Origin: Bactericera cockerelli
Lineage: Eukaryota > Arthropoda > Insecta > Hemiptera > Triozidae
DNA: 64,000 nt
Direction of reading: 5' to 3'
NCBI GenBank assembly: GCA_024516035.1
Contig: CM044964.1
Coordinates: 1,246,410-1,310,409 of the forward strand
Shown piece after piece: positions 21,205 through 31,679 of this stretch. Numbering within the stretch: position 1 is the stretch's first letter; each line of letters starts with the position of its first letter. The notes under the pieces are model-generated. The model was not told the DNA's origin and searched no databases. It saw only the letters and a list, made by a program, of their open reading frames with translations. A program made the position numbers and the translations under genes.

Positions 21205-21300
21205 GACCTCAGTGGCTCGATCGATAAGGCGGCGGACTTGTAATCCGGAGTTCGGTGGTTCAAGTCCCGTTTTCAGCGTAGATTTAGTAAAGATGGTAAG
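21205..21300 (+). repeat. S3 SINE head
   Basis: CCGACCTCAGTGGCTCGATC, GATAAGGCGGCGGACTTGTA and the box B GGTTCAAGTCCC, then the body TTTCAGCGTAGATTTAGTAA. Confidence 0.8.
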
Positions 21301-21354
21301 ATTGATAAGTTTTTACTAATATATAATGTATATAATGCTTTTTCTTTGTGTTAT

Positions 21355-21620
21355 TATGTCACAATTTTAGTGGGTAGCGCAGAATCATAGGACTTTACCA
21401 CTTTTATTTACAATATCTTGTATTATTTTTTTTGCCTAAGATTCTGCCACTGGTCGCTGCTTCACATTAAAGCAGCTACTCATTTTTCCTCACGAGGTAT
21501 GAGTGGACCCCGAACATCCAAGTACAGAGCAGAAAAAATCCTCCCCCGCTGGGAATCGAACCCAGGTCACCATGTGTGCAATGCCTAGCGCGCTAACTCG
21601 CTCTGCCACAGTGACTGATA
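21355..21620 (-). repeat. S9 tRNA-headed SINE, full length
   Basis: On the minus strand: a tRNA-like head with GCAGAGCGAGTTAGCGCGCT and box B GGGTTCGATTCCCAGC, then GTACTTGGATGTTCGGGGTC, CTCGTGAGGAAAAATGAGTA, and a tail matching other S9 copies. Confidence 0.8.
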
Positions 21621-21869
21621 AGTTTTTACTAAATAAACATCAAAACTCTGTTTTATGACTGTATATCTGTAAGGTTAACATCATGAAAGCTGGAATTTTT
21701 TCATGGAGTTGTAAAAACGACCAATGAAAGATGATTTATTGTAACTCTAAAATAATATGCCATCGACGGGGAATGAACTGTAGAAATTCCGACACTTCGA
21801 GTATGCTTAATACGTACCTAGTGAGGGACAGTTCGAAATAATTTTGTTTTGATTAGTAATTATACCTAT

Positions 21870-22080
21870 TGTGCATTGGTGATCAAGTGGTTAAGGCGCT
21901 AGTCTGGTAATTCAGGTAGCGTAGGGATCCGTTGGTTTGAATCCCTCCCAGTGCATGCATTTTTCCTCATTAATTTGAGTTTGTGACCACATAATAATAA
22001 GACACTGAGGGTTAGGTGGTAAAAAATGCTTTGAGCACTCACCTCGCTTGGTGATTACCTTCCACTAAAGAGTCTCGTTG
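21870..22080 (+). repeat. S2 SINE, full length
   Basis: Head GCATTGGTGATCAAGTGGTT to CCTCCCAGTGCATGCATTTT, body GAGTTTGTGACCACATAATA and GACACTGAGGGTTAGGTGG, 3' end TGATTACCTTCCACTAAAGA. This copy is a reference for the family. Bases 22081-22564 hold nothing recognised. Confidence 0.85.
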
Positions 22081-22564
22081 TTTGTCTAATTTATCGAACT
22101 TAAAGGTCAAAGTACCTACCCTTGATTTTTAGAAAACAACACCATGATAACCAAAGGCTTTATGATAACTCTTAATCAGGTTTTGTTTTGATGGAATTTG
22201 TTTGTAAACTACATGTTTACAAAACCTTATCCCGTACCTAACCTAAAATATGGTCCCTCTGTACCAAATTTCAAGGAAAAAACAGCAATCACTCTAAAAA
22301 TTATAACTAGGTTAGGTACCTAATTCATTCATTTTCAGGGTGGAATTAATAGACTTTTCTGTAACATCTCTAATAATGTTTTCAAATGCTTCAGTTTATT
22401 TAAAAAAAGACACTTGAAAAAGACTTTTCAAGTGTTAAAAAAAAAAAAACAAACAAATAAACAACTACCAACGAGAAGGTAGTAATAGGTATACCTACCT
22501 ACCTATTAGTATAACTTAAAAAAGACATGTTCCGATATTTTAAAGATAACTAGAGGTTTTTTTA

Positions 22565-22775
22565 TCTGGTGTTTAACATCGCTTTCAACTGCATGGTGAT
22601 ATCACAACGGGGATATTACTCTCCATGCGCAGGAAAACCTGCTACCTACATTAACCTCACCCAGCCTGGGTTCGGAATGTCAGCATCACGAAATCTTCAC
22701 TACGCTGAACGTTGCTTAACTTCAGTAATTCTACGAGAACCGGTGAATTCAACGCGCAATCGACGCTGACACTAG
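22565..22775 (-). repeat. S6 5S-derived SINE
   Basis: On the minus strand: GCGTCGATTGCGCGTTGAAT, then GAAGTTAAGCAACGTTCAGC (5S-like), the core CCAGGCTGGGTGAGGTTAAT, and GTTGAAAGCGATGTTAAA near the end. Confidence 0.75.
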
Positions 22776-23843
22776 TCACTAGATGTTTGGTAACAGAACT
22801 TATGTATCTATCAATTATGATTATTATGAATCAAACAATTTTTTTTTTTTTTATAGCATTATTGAATTTCCTCTATCCTAATACATAACAGGCAAGTTTG
22901 GTATGTAGAAATTTGTTATTGTTTTCTGTAATAAATATTTCATCATTAATAATCTCATGCACAATACTGATGGCATGAGTGAATTTCAGTGCTCTAATTC
23001 CTTGTGACAGCTTTGTGGGCGGGGTCAGCTCGCCTGTGTCACTTTATCTGATGATCAAGAGTAGATAGGTAATATATTATGATGTACCTGATGAAGTGAT
23101 GTAGATTTTGTGGACATCTGCACTTGTGAATATCTGATATCTGATGACCGACCTCAGTAGTTTGATCGATAAGCGTTAGTGAAACGAGTTTTCAACATTA
23201 AGTTTTCAATTTTGTGATCATGAAAAATAAGAGGGCCTTGTTACTTTATTATTATTTTAGAAAAAGACAATTATAAATCTTGTACGTAAGTATTTTGCTG
23301 GGAAAAAACGCCCAAAAATACTACTTTCTATTTCAATTTGTATGTAGTAGGTATGATCTTCGTAAATGTAATTATGAATGTGTATATGTATGTATTGTAT
23401 TGTATTGTGTACCCATCCTTTGTCATTTATTGCATGTTGGCGTAGTTACCTTACTGTGCCAGCATGTGTAGACAGTACCTTTAAAAAGAAAGAAAAAAAA
23501 AGTATCTAATAGAGAGTAATAATTTTACCACACAATCTACACGTTAGGTACTATTCGAGGTCTACAGTTCACAGGACCACTAGTGTATAGGATAACGTCA
23601 CAGTATTGTACTTGTCATACGTGATATAATTGATATATTTTATGTTTATATAAATTTCATTTCCAAATTGTTTGTAACTAGTGCCATAAACTAGTTTTGT
23701 GTCATTTTCAATGACAGCACAACAGAAGTCATTGTTCCGGTATCTGACTAAATAAATAATGTGACATTAATTACTACTCGTAACTTAGGTACTCCAGTGT
23801 ATGCCTATGCATTGATATTATTAAAAAATAAGTAATATTCTTT
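22776..23843. other. No gene seen; one short S3 remnant
   Basis: AT-rich sequence without a credible frame. A 35-base S3 head (GACCGACCTCAGTAGTTTGA) is at 23143-23178. Confidence 0.6.
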
Positions 23844-24010
23844 AGTGGAAGGCAACCACCGGGCGAGGTTAATACTCGAAGCATTTTATACCACCTAACC
23901 CTCAGAGTCTTCTCGCCCATCAGATTGAGGCATACTACGAGATGGGCAGGCTACAACACAGACCACAAGCGTCTACAGTAGCTTCTGTTTCATAGCTACG
24001 AAATAAAAAC
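23844..24010. repeat. S2 3' end (-) joined to S4 3' end (+)
   Basis: CTTTAGTGGAAGGCAACCAC to CCTCAGAGTCTT is the reverse of the S2 tail. It continues directly into TCTCGCCCATCAGA to GTTTCATAGCTACGAAATAA, the S4 tail. This is a recombined or nested junction. Confidence 0.7.
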
Positions 24011-24137
24011 AGCTATGAAACAGTGAAACATTCATCTTTTTTTAAATACTGAACGTTAAAAAGTTATTGTTTGTTTTAAACAAAAATACACACATTCATT
24101 CACAGGCTTAACCAACTCACTCACTAAATATTAGCAA

Positions 24138-24480
24138 ATTCCAAACTCACCAACCGCAGTTGCTTGATCGATAAGGCGGCGGACTTGTAACCTCTGGAGG
24201 TCTTTGGTTCAAGTCTAAAGTTCGGTGAAAATTTAGCAGCTTGAGTTTCAGTAATTTTGACTTTTGTGTCATGCATTTCGTTTGTGTTAATAATTGGTAA
24301 TTTGTTCGTATATGTAAAAAGAAGAAGAAAAAAAATCTTATATTTTGTTAATGTTTGTATCTTGTAAATTGGTCGAATACCGTAAAATAAACAATACTTA
24401 ACGGTATTTATTATTATTATTAATCAATCTTAATTGTGATGTCATCACAAAAGTGATAAACACATAGATGATGATAAAAA
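24138..24480 (+). repeat. S3 SINE split by AT-rich insertion
   Basis: Head CAACCGCAGTTGCTTGATCG to GGTTCAAGTC (24142-24215) and body to GTGTCATGC. The S3 end GATGTCATCACAAAAGTGAT is found again at 24436, after about 160 AT-rich bases. Confidence 0.65.
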
Positions 24481-24839
24481 TCCCAAACACTACACGGTTT
24501 ACGAATAAGAAAATTGTAAAAAGAACCTATTAGCAACCTACATAGGTACATAAATAATAGCTATGTAAACCTACATAGATAATAATAGCTATGTAAATTT
24601 GCCACTGTCGAGTTTAAAATACGCATTATACCCACCGGACGGTCAAAGGTCAGAATAGATGTGACGTCATACCTATGTAATAGATCATGTACCTACAATA
24701 GATTTACAGGGTGTAACAAAAACGTGAATCTTGAAAATGCCGTGCTGATAATATAACCCAGCCAATGTGTAAACAATCTAGCGATCCGTGATCTGTGGAT
24801 CCGATCCAACACAATGCTATCCACCCATTTGGGTTTTTG

Positions 24840-25160
24840 ACCACATAAGAATGGGCTTACTACTGGGCTCATTAGTCCCATTATTCCTTATCGGGTAGTA
24901 TAAAAAAGCGATATTATTATTATTATAAACCACAAAAGGTAATTATCTAAATTTTTGTAAAAATAAAGATATTACTATTGTTATTATACACTTTATTAGA
25001 TGTAAAAAGACGAATGTACAGTACAAATAATTATTATAACAACTAAAAAATGAAAACAATAAATATATGTACAATAAAAAAGAAAAAACTATATATAAAC
25101 ATATGTTCTAACTAAAGGGCGGGGTTATTGCTTATAGCAAACTCTTCCACCCAACCCTAA
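24840..25160. repeat. S5 tail (+) followed by S7 LINE tail (-)
   Basis: GGGCTTACTACTGGGCTCAT and CGGGTAGTATAAAAAAGCGA are the S5 3' end. CTTTATTAGATGT to GGGCGGGGTTATTGCTTATA and CTCTTCCACCCAACCC (24975-25160) are S7 on the minus strand. Bases 25161-25490 show nothing recognised. Confidence 0.7.
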
Positions 25161-25558
25161 GATTACTATTGCGTCGGCTTTCTTTTCACATCCTGTATAT
25201 GTAATGTCTTATCTACGCCTCTTTCGACACCAGCGCACTAGGGTCAGCCTGATCTATTTGTTTGTCTTATGCCTGTGAGACATGCCGAGTAGGATAAACA
25301 GCCGTCGGTCGAAAGCTAGGTGGTTTAGGAGTGGGTGGTTTAACGTAAACATTACACCACACATGTAGGATACGGAAGAAAATTTACTTCTGTGCGTCCG
25401 GAGGGTTAATACCCTCCTGAGCCCTTCATCAACATGACACTCATGGATTAGGAATGTAAATTAGAATTATTAATATTATTACAGTATGCTTTATTAGGTA
25501 AGATGACAAAAATATATACAGTAAAATACAATAAAATTATAAAGAAAAAATAAATAAG

Positions 25559-25815
25559 CCAGCGTCGATGGCATGTTGAATACACCGGTTCCCTTCAGAA
25601 CACCAAAGTTAAGCGACATCCAGCGAGGTTAAGACTTGGATGGGTGACCATTCAAATTCTAATTCTCGTGACGCTGGCTTTTCCCGGCCCCACTCAGGCT
25701 GGGTGAGGTCAATGTGAGTAGCAGGTTTGTGAGTTTCCTGCGAATGGAGGGTAAAACCCCCGTCGTGATATGACCATGGCAGTTGAAAGCGACATTAAAC
25801 CCCACTTAAAAAAAA
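25559..25815 (+). mobile_element. S6 SINE, best-preserved 5S rRNA-derived copy
   Basis: GCCAGCGTCGATGGCATGTT, GAATACACCGGTTC, AAAGTTAAGCGACATCCAGC, GACTTGGATGGGTGACC and GTGACGCTGGCTT follow the order and spacing of arthropod 5S rRNA from its 5' to 3' end, including the internal promoter region. The tail carries the core domain CAGGCTGGGTGAGGTCAATG, AATGGAGGGTAAAACCCCCG and GTTGAAAGCGACATTAAACC with an A-rich end. Relative to real 5S it has lost the GGTTCTCGTCCGATC region and the middle of loop D/E, so it is not a functional 5S gene. Confidence 0.85.
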
Positions 25816-25864
25816 TAAAATAAAAAAAAAATAAATAGATTGAACAAAGAAACAAGAAAAAAAA

Positions 25865-26508
25865 TCTGGTGTAAACATCACACAACTTTCCTTATCCCCC
25901 CAAAAGGAGTCGAATTCCGCCACTGGTGACTCAATGGTAACAGAGAATTAAAAACCAATGCCAAATTCGTAATCAGCACTTTAAAATCATTGAATTTGAT
26001 ATGTCACAACCCCCATCTAGGATGAATAATAAAAAAGTTAGTCAAAGCGGGTCTCCCCAAAATACCGGTAAATTGGAGCCGAGGTCCAAAAAGTTCAAGA
26101 TATCAAAAAAATGATCAGAATAGACCCCTATTATTTTTTTAATATAATAAAATGTTGTTCTTCAACTTTTTTTGTATCTTTAACCAATTCAAAGAAGCGG
26201 CGCTTGCGGCTAATATTTGCGGCCCTGCGGCCGCGGGATGCGGCCGATTTTAACCAAAAGTTTCGTGGTTCGTCTGGTGTATAAAATTAATTTCCACACC
26301 AAATTTCAAGTCTCTAGCTCTTACCGTTCTCGAGATATCCTGTTCACAGACACACACACACACACACACACACACAGACGCACGGACCAATGGCTGAAAA
26401 CAACTTTTTTGGTATCCTGAGGCTATGATTCGCCCAGAAATGTGAAAAACTGGGTAGGTCAAATTTTCGACGAATACAATACTTTCCTTATTATAAGATA
26501 AGGAAAGT
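25865..26508 (+). mobile_element. Helentron/HINE-like element, copy 2
   Basis: Begins TCTGGTGTAAACATCACAC, has ACTTTCCTTATCC near the start and ATAAGGAAAGT at the end, and an internal (AC)n at 26349-26376. It matches copy 1 throughout, with (AGAC)n missing from the microsatellite. Confidence 0.65.
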
Positions 26509-26519
26509 AAAAAAGGATA

Positions 26520-26590
26520 ATAAAATTAATGTCCTACCTAAAGGGCGGGGTTATAGCCTGTGGCAATCTCTTCCACCCAACCCTTATGAA
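26520..26590 (-). repeat. S7 LINE tail fragment
   Basis: GTCCTACCTAAAGGGCGGGG, then TATAGCCTGTGGCAATCTCT and TCCACCCAACCC. Confidence 0.7.
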
Positions 26591-26782
26591 CGGACTTGTC
26601 ACTAAGAGCCGAACTATGAAACAGGATTAGTTAATCCAAGCCGACCCTTAGAATTTATCAGCTGATCGATAGATATTTTCAACCCTTCTATTCGTAATTA
26701 TGATGTCCTTAATTATTGTAGACAGCAGTTAGGTAATTATTACTAACCAGGGGTGTACAGACCTGTCATAGTTCATAAATGT

Positions 26783-26788
<6 letters not shown>

Positions 26789-26871
<83 letters not shown>

Positions 26872-26930
26872 AAGAGAGAGAGCGAGAGAGAGAGAGAGAA
26901 AAAAAAGAGAGATAGAGAGACAGAAATAAA
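26789..26930 (+). repeat. (GA)n microsatellite
   Basis: About 140 bases of AG repeats with scattered A and C. A GAA-rich patch follows at 27030-27130. From 27131 to 27749 I see no gene. Confidence 0.95.
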
Positions 26931-27749
26931 GGGTTGTATTTAAAAAAAGCTCGAAAGTTTGCAAGTGAATTGAAAATAAGTTCAAGGTAGGCTTTCTATT
27001 TCTAAAGACATTGTCGAGGGGAGGTCGAAAGAAGAAGAAGAAGAAGGAGAGAGAATAAGTTCATTGTCAATGAATGGAATAGGAAAAGAAAGCGAAGAAG
27101 AAGAAGATAAGGAAGAAAAAGAAGAAGAAGTTGACACAATTACCTACCTAACAATCACCCACTTATCAGGGTTTAAAATTACTATCGCAGCTTTCATCAG
27201 CACTCTACATTACTCTAGAAGCTGTCAAAGTTGTAAAAGCAGTCACAGTCAACTTTTTAAAAAAGGGACTCGTATAATTATATTATATTAAAATTTTATT
27301 TCACACTTAAGCTGGATGTGTATCGACAATAAACAGAATTCTTCGTGGTTTTTGAACTTTCTGATCGTTGTGTTAGGGTGATCAACATTAAAAAAAAAAA
27401 TCATTTGCTTTAACATTATTGGTTATTGACACCTATTACCTTTAACCAACATTCTTTCGGTTACGAATAATGAGATTTCGAATTCATAAATGCCATTTTT
27501 TCACAACAAAATGAGCTCCTTGCGGTGAAAAAAATACCTTCCTACGTTCAAACAATGTGTGTAATTTTTTGTAAAATAATCAACACTCGTTTTTGAGAGG
27601 TGATTTTCGCGAGAAGGTCGTTTCTCTGTTGTGTGTTCCTGTTGTTTAGTTTGAATTTGAGTTGAATTCGAGCCCTAGTCAACATGTTTTGCTACGATGT
27701 AAGTTAATTTCCCGAATGGTTTTTCGTAGCTTGGAAACAGCATCCATGT

Positions 27750-29429
27750 ATTGGGTTGGTGGAAGAGATTGCCACAGGCAATAACCTCGCCCTTTAGTTA
27801 GTAGGACATGTATCTATTTTCATCTTTTTATTTTGCATACTATCTTTCATTTGTTTATTTTCCTTAATTTTATATTGTAAATATTGTTAAAGATACAATA
27901 ATAACACCTGTACCAAAAAATGAATCTGGCTGTGTTGAGGACCACAGACCAATAGCTAACCTCAATTCTTTTGCCAAACTATGTGAGGCACTATTATACA
28001 AATCTATAGCAGGTCAAGTTTTTTCTAAGGTTAGAAATATTCAGCATGGCTTTGTGGAAGGACGTTCGACAGTTACAAATCTCACTGAATTTTCAGAATA
28101 TGTATGTGCAACCTTACAGGAAGGCTATCAAACGGATGTCCTTCTCACAGATGTCATGAAGGGATTTGATCAAATCTCACATGAATCAATCATAAAAAAA
28201 TTATACAGCATAGGATTTAAGTCAGCAAAATTATTTGTCTCATACCTCACCAATAGGAACCTTCAGGTAAAATATATGGACATTACATCAGAACCATTTA
28301 TCCCAACATCAGGCATTGCTCAAGGCTCAAAATTAAGTAGCTTACTATTCATTTTAACCTACGATGAAGTGTGCAAAGATATTAGCCCTGAATCAAAAAT
28401 ACTCCTCTACGCAGATGATCTCAAAATCTTTAGAAAAATAACAAACATAAATGACTGCCAAAAATTGTAGGAAGATCTCAACATAGTTAGACAAAAACTT
28501 CACTTGATTGGGCTAAATTTCCATCCATCCAAATCAAAACAAATCACTATCACAAGAAAAAAAGTCAATATAAACTATAACTACAAAATGGGAGACATCT
28601 GTATAGAAAAAGTAAATTCTCATAAAGATTTGGGTATTATAATTGACAGTGAACATAAATTTAACGAACATCGTGCAAACATGCTAAAACGAGCTTATAG
28701 AAAACTTGGCCTCATTATTCGATTCGGAAAACACGTTAAGGATATTGATGTTTTAAGAACGCTATTTTTATCACTAGTGAGATCAACTGTGGAGTATGGA
28801 TCAATATTATGGGATCCAAACTCGAAATTAGAATCAAAAACAATTGAAAAAATTCAGTCCACATTTGTTAGATACCTATTTAAAAAAGAAAACGGGTTTT
28901 ATCCAAAATACCCGGAAGCTATTTCCTACAACACCCTTCTAGAAATGCTTGATATTAATTCTCTTGAATTAAGACGTAAAGTAGACCTAGTGATGTTAAT
29001 TTATAATCTTGTAAACAATAATATTACATGTCTAGAACTCAAAGAAAAAATAGTGGAAAAAACACCAAACCCCATTTTAAGAAATACAAATATTGAAACC
29101 TTCACAGTCCCTCATCCTAGACTTACTAAACTTCATGAATCGCCACTGAACAGAGCAATGACTCTATGTAATGAAGTACACTTAAGCACAGACGACTTTT
29201 TACTGTCTAAGGAAGCTTTTAAAGCAAATGTAAGACAATTAGTTTTTAGTTCGCTATAGTTTTAAGTTCTTAATTAATTATTTAATTTTAATGTGAACAT
29301 TGGTATTGTTGTTTCAATTTATAGTTATAAGAATTATTTTTGAAACAATGTTATGTTCTTAATAAAAAAAAAAAAAAAAAAAAAATATTGTACTTTGTAT
29401 ACTCCTAATAAATATTTAAATAATAATAA
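27750..29429 (+). repeat. S7 LINE tail interrupted by another LINE
   Basis: TTGGTGGAAGAGATTGCCAC to CGCCCTTTAGTTAG and TTAATTTTATATTGTAAATA lie at 27753-27887. The S7 end TGTACTTTGTATACTCCTAA and the (AAT)n tail follow at 29390-29429. The two halves join when the non-LTR element is removed. Confidence 0.8.
27888..29391 (+). pseudogene. Non-LTR retrotransposon RT (Jockey/CR1-like), 5'-truncated
   Basis: The frame starts inside the RT domain (PVPKNESGCVEDHRPIANL) and runs to the stop at 29257-29259. Motifs: TDVMKGFDQI (motif A), TSGIAQGSKLSSLLF (motif B), catalytic YADD, and the C-terminal block YGSILWDPNSK typical of Jockey-superfamily ORF2. The upstream endonuclease and ORF1 are absent. One in-frame TAG at 28468-28470 interrupts it just after YADD. 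A 3' UTR and poly-A (29364-29385) follow. AAATATTGT at 27879-27887 and 29383-29391 is a 9-bp target duplication, though the second copy borders the poly-A. Confidence 0.9.
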
Positions 29430-29524
29430 TCTATACTTATAAAAGAGAGTTTCACTGACTGACTGACTCACTGATTCATCACTGTTTCTCCGAACTGGTA
29501 AGTCCTAGGAAGCTGAAATTTGGT
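29430..29524 (+). mobile_element. Helitron 5' end, truncated
   Basis: Starts TCTATACTTATAAAAGAGAG after A, then a GACT repeat, GATTCATCACTGTTTCTCCG and GAAGCTGAAATTTGGTAG. It is the same 5' end as the complete element at 34562-35833, here on the other strand and cut after 95 bases. Confidence 0.8.
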
Positions 29525-29525
29525 A

Positions 29526-29592
29526 GGGACTGGAACCACCGGCCTCCAGGTTACAAGTCCGCCGCCTTATCGATCAAGCTACTGAGGTCGGT
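29526..29592 (-). repeat. S3 SINE head fragment
   Basis: The reverse complement reads GACCTCAGTAGCTTGATCGA, then TAAGGCGGCGGACTTGTAAC and the start of box B. It directly abuts the Helitron fragment. Confidence 0.75.
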
Positions 29593-29859
29593 AATTTTTT
29601 TTATAAATAGAGAAGGGGAAAATTTGCATCAAAACAGGCAAGTTCCTGTGAACCAGCGAGAAGGTTTTCTACCGTCTAAAAACCCCTTGATTTATTAGTT
29701 CTTTTCTTATTTATGCCCTGGAACCGCCGTGTGGCATTACTTCAGGGACTGAGATATAAGAATCCAATAATAATATATATTGTTCATTGTTCAGTTACCA
29801 GAAATAAACGTATCACCATTTCGACCGACTGCCAACCGGTTTCCGTTCTTGTATTCCAG

Positions 29860-29952
29860 ATCCTACCGACCACCATCAATCAGTTGGCACTGCCGGACGG
29901 AAGTGAAGGCTACGAGATCAAATACTGCGAAACCAGGACCGTCTCCATAATA
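29860..29952 (+). CDS. Orphan coding exon of an unidentified gene
   Basis: A 93-base segment lies between a clean acceptor (TTCTTGTATTCCAG, ending 29859) and donor (GTAAGTGG, from 29953). Only one of the three frames is open throughout; it gives 31 residues including LALPDGSEGYEIKYCETR. Base composition is clearly higher in GC than the surrounding repeats. In phase 0 it would be a symmetric exon. I do not recognise the family, and no neighbouring exon of the same gene could be assigned. An S7 LINE tail begins only about 12 bases after the donor. Confidence 0.5.
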
Positions 29953-29964
29953 GTAAGTGGAAGG

Positions 29965-30235
29965 GTTGGGTGGAAGAGATCGCCACAGGCAATAACCCCG
30001 CCCTTTAGTTAGGTCATCAGTAGTTATATATTTTATCTATATGTTATTAATCTTTTTTTCTTGTTTATAGTGTTCATAATTTTTACTGTCTGCAGGTGTA
30101 AAGAGCTGTACATATTTTGTTTGTTTTAGAGTGTTCATAATTTTTATCATTACTTGTTTTTATAAACATACTATTAATAAAGTTTTCAATAATAATAATA
30201 ATAATTTTCAATAATAATAATAATAATAATAATAA
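29965..30235 (+). repeat. S7 LINE tail
   Basis: TTGGGTGGAAGAGATCGCCA, CAGGCAATAACCCCGCCCTT, an AT-rich middle, AATAAAG and an (AAT)n tail. Confidence 0.8.
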
Positions 30236-30242
30236 TCCCATC

Positions 30243-30555
30243 AGAGTACACTGCTAGTTAAGTGGTTTACGTGTTAGTCTGGTAATTGAAGTAGCGTAGA
30301 GATTCGTTCGTTCGAATACCACCCAGTGCAAGATGACCACATAATAATGAGCTACAATCTGTTGTTTGTAAGGGGTAGGTAAGTATACAGAATACCTTCC
30401 AGTGCGCTCGTGTTGACCCAGCACCTAAATGGGAAGTATTGTGTCACCTCTCACCCATCAGAGGGGAGACATTGGTACTACTGGATGGGCAAACTACAAC
30501 ACAGACCACAAGAGTCTACAATAGCTCCTGTTTCATGGCTATGAAATAAAAAAGC
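30243..30555 (+). repeat. S2 head followed by S4 body
   Basis: CACTGCTAGTTAAGTGG to CCACCCAGTGCA lies at 30250-30330 (S2). CTTCCAGTGCGCTCGTGTTG, TCACCCATCAGAG and GTTTCATGGCTATGAAATAA lie at 30380-30550 (S4). Bases 30556-31414 hold nothing recognised. Confidence 0.7.
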
Positions 30556-31414
30556 ACAGTTCTCATCCTAAAAAAAAAAAAAAATACAAAAACGAACTCA
30601 ATACTTCCGATTTCTAATAGAAGAAATTTTTCAAACTCCTGTTTCAAATAAAAAAGACACAGCCCTCACCTTAAAAAAAATCCAAGTAGCGTATTAGAAA
30701 AGCCTCAACGCTGTAGGTAGTTACATTCTTGTAAATAGTTTAAATTCTTGTAAATAAAACTACAATCTTGTAAATACATAGTTTAAATTTTTTCATAGTA
30801 CCTGCCTTTGCCCGGAGGAATTTTCTCTTTCTATAACTCATCTACATTTTCTACTTTGACATACAATCACAAGATTACCTGCGCACTGATAAGCCTTCAG
30901 CATTGAGGATGAATGACATGAATGAAAAAGATGAATTCCTCTAAGTAGGTGTGAATAATAAATGGTCAACTTGTCAAATGTAGATCTAATTATAGGTACA
31001 GATTTTATATGAACATTGTAATGCCATTCAAATTTTATAAACATACGTACATAATAGGTAGGTAGGTAGTTTATGTTAACAGCTTAAATCAAAGAAGGTG
31101 TTGAAACACTCCAGGCAATATTTTGATTTCGAATATAAATATGAATTCCTGGGTAGGTTAATACCTGAATTATAATAAAGTAAATAGCTTCTAATGTAGA
31201 TCTAATACGTTATTCCCTATGTTCCTGCTTTCAAAAATAACCTTATTATCAGCTAAGAATAGGTTCTGAACCTTAGACCTAGTTCTAATTAGGTTTTAAA
31301 TGCACTGATTGGATATTTTGTTGATTCTAGGAATATTATACTTCAAATTTTATTATAATACCTATGTACTATACACCAGTTATCATATTTATATGAATCA
31401 CTTTCGTGTTAATT

Positions 31415-31530
31415 ATATCACAACTACTCAAACTCGGTTTGATAAATCCACGCTGAAACCGGGACTTGAACCACCGACCTCCAGGTTACAAGTGTGCCAC
31501 CTTATCGATCAAGCTACTGTGGTCAGCTAT
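31415..31530 (-). repeat. S3 SINE
   Basis: The reverse complement gives GACCACAGTAGCTTGATCGA, TAAGGTGGCACACTTGTAAC and box B GGTTCAAGTCCCGGTTTCAG, then GAGTTTGAGTAGTTGTGATA. Confidence 0.8.
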
Positions 31531-31679
31531 GTATTACACTTGTACGAAGCTAATCATTAAGATCAAAATCAACCAAAATAGCTACATTACCCATTATTTA
31601 TTTCTTGCGCCGGTGCAATGGGCATAGAATATATTAACTTTCTGAAACAAACAACAAGCAATCTTACTCCCAATATAAT

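Noticed and set aside
25559..25680. A genuine 5S rRNA gene
   Set aside because: Internal bases of the 5S are missing and the same SINE tail follows every copy.
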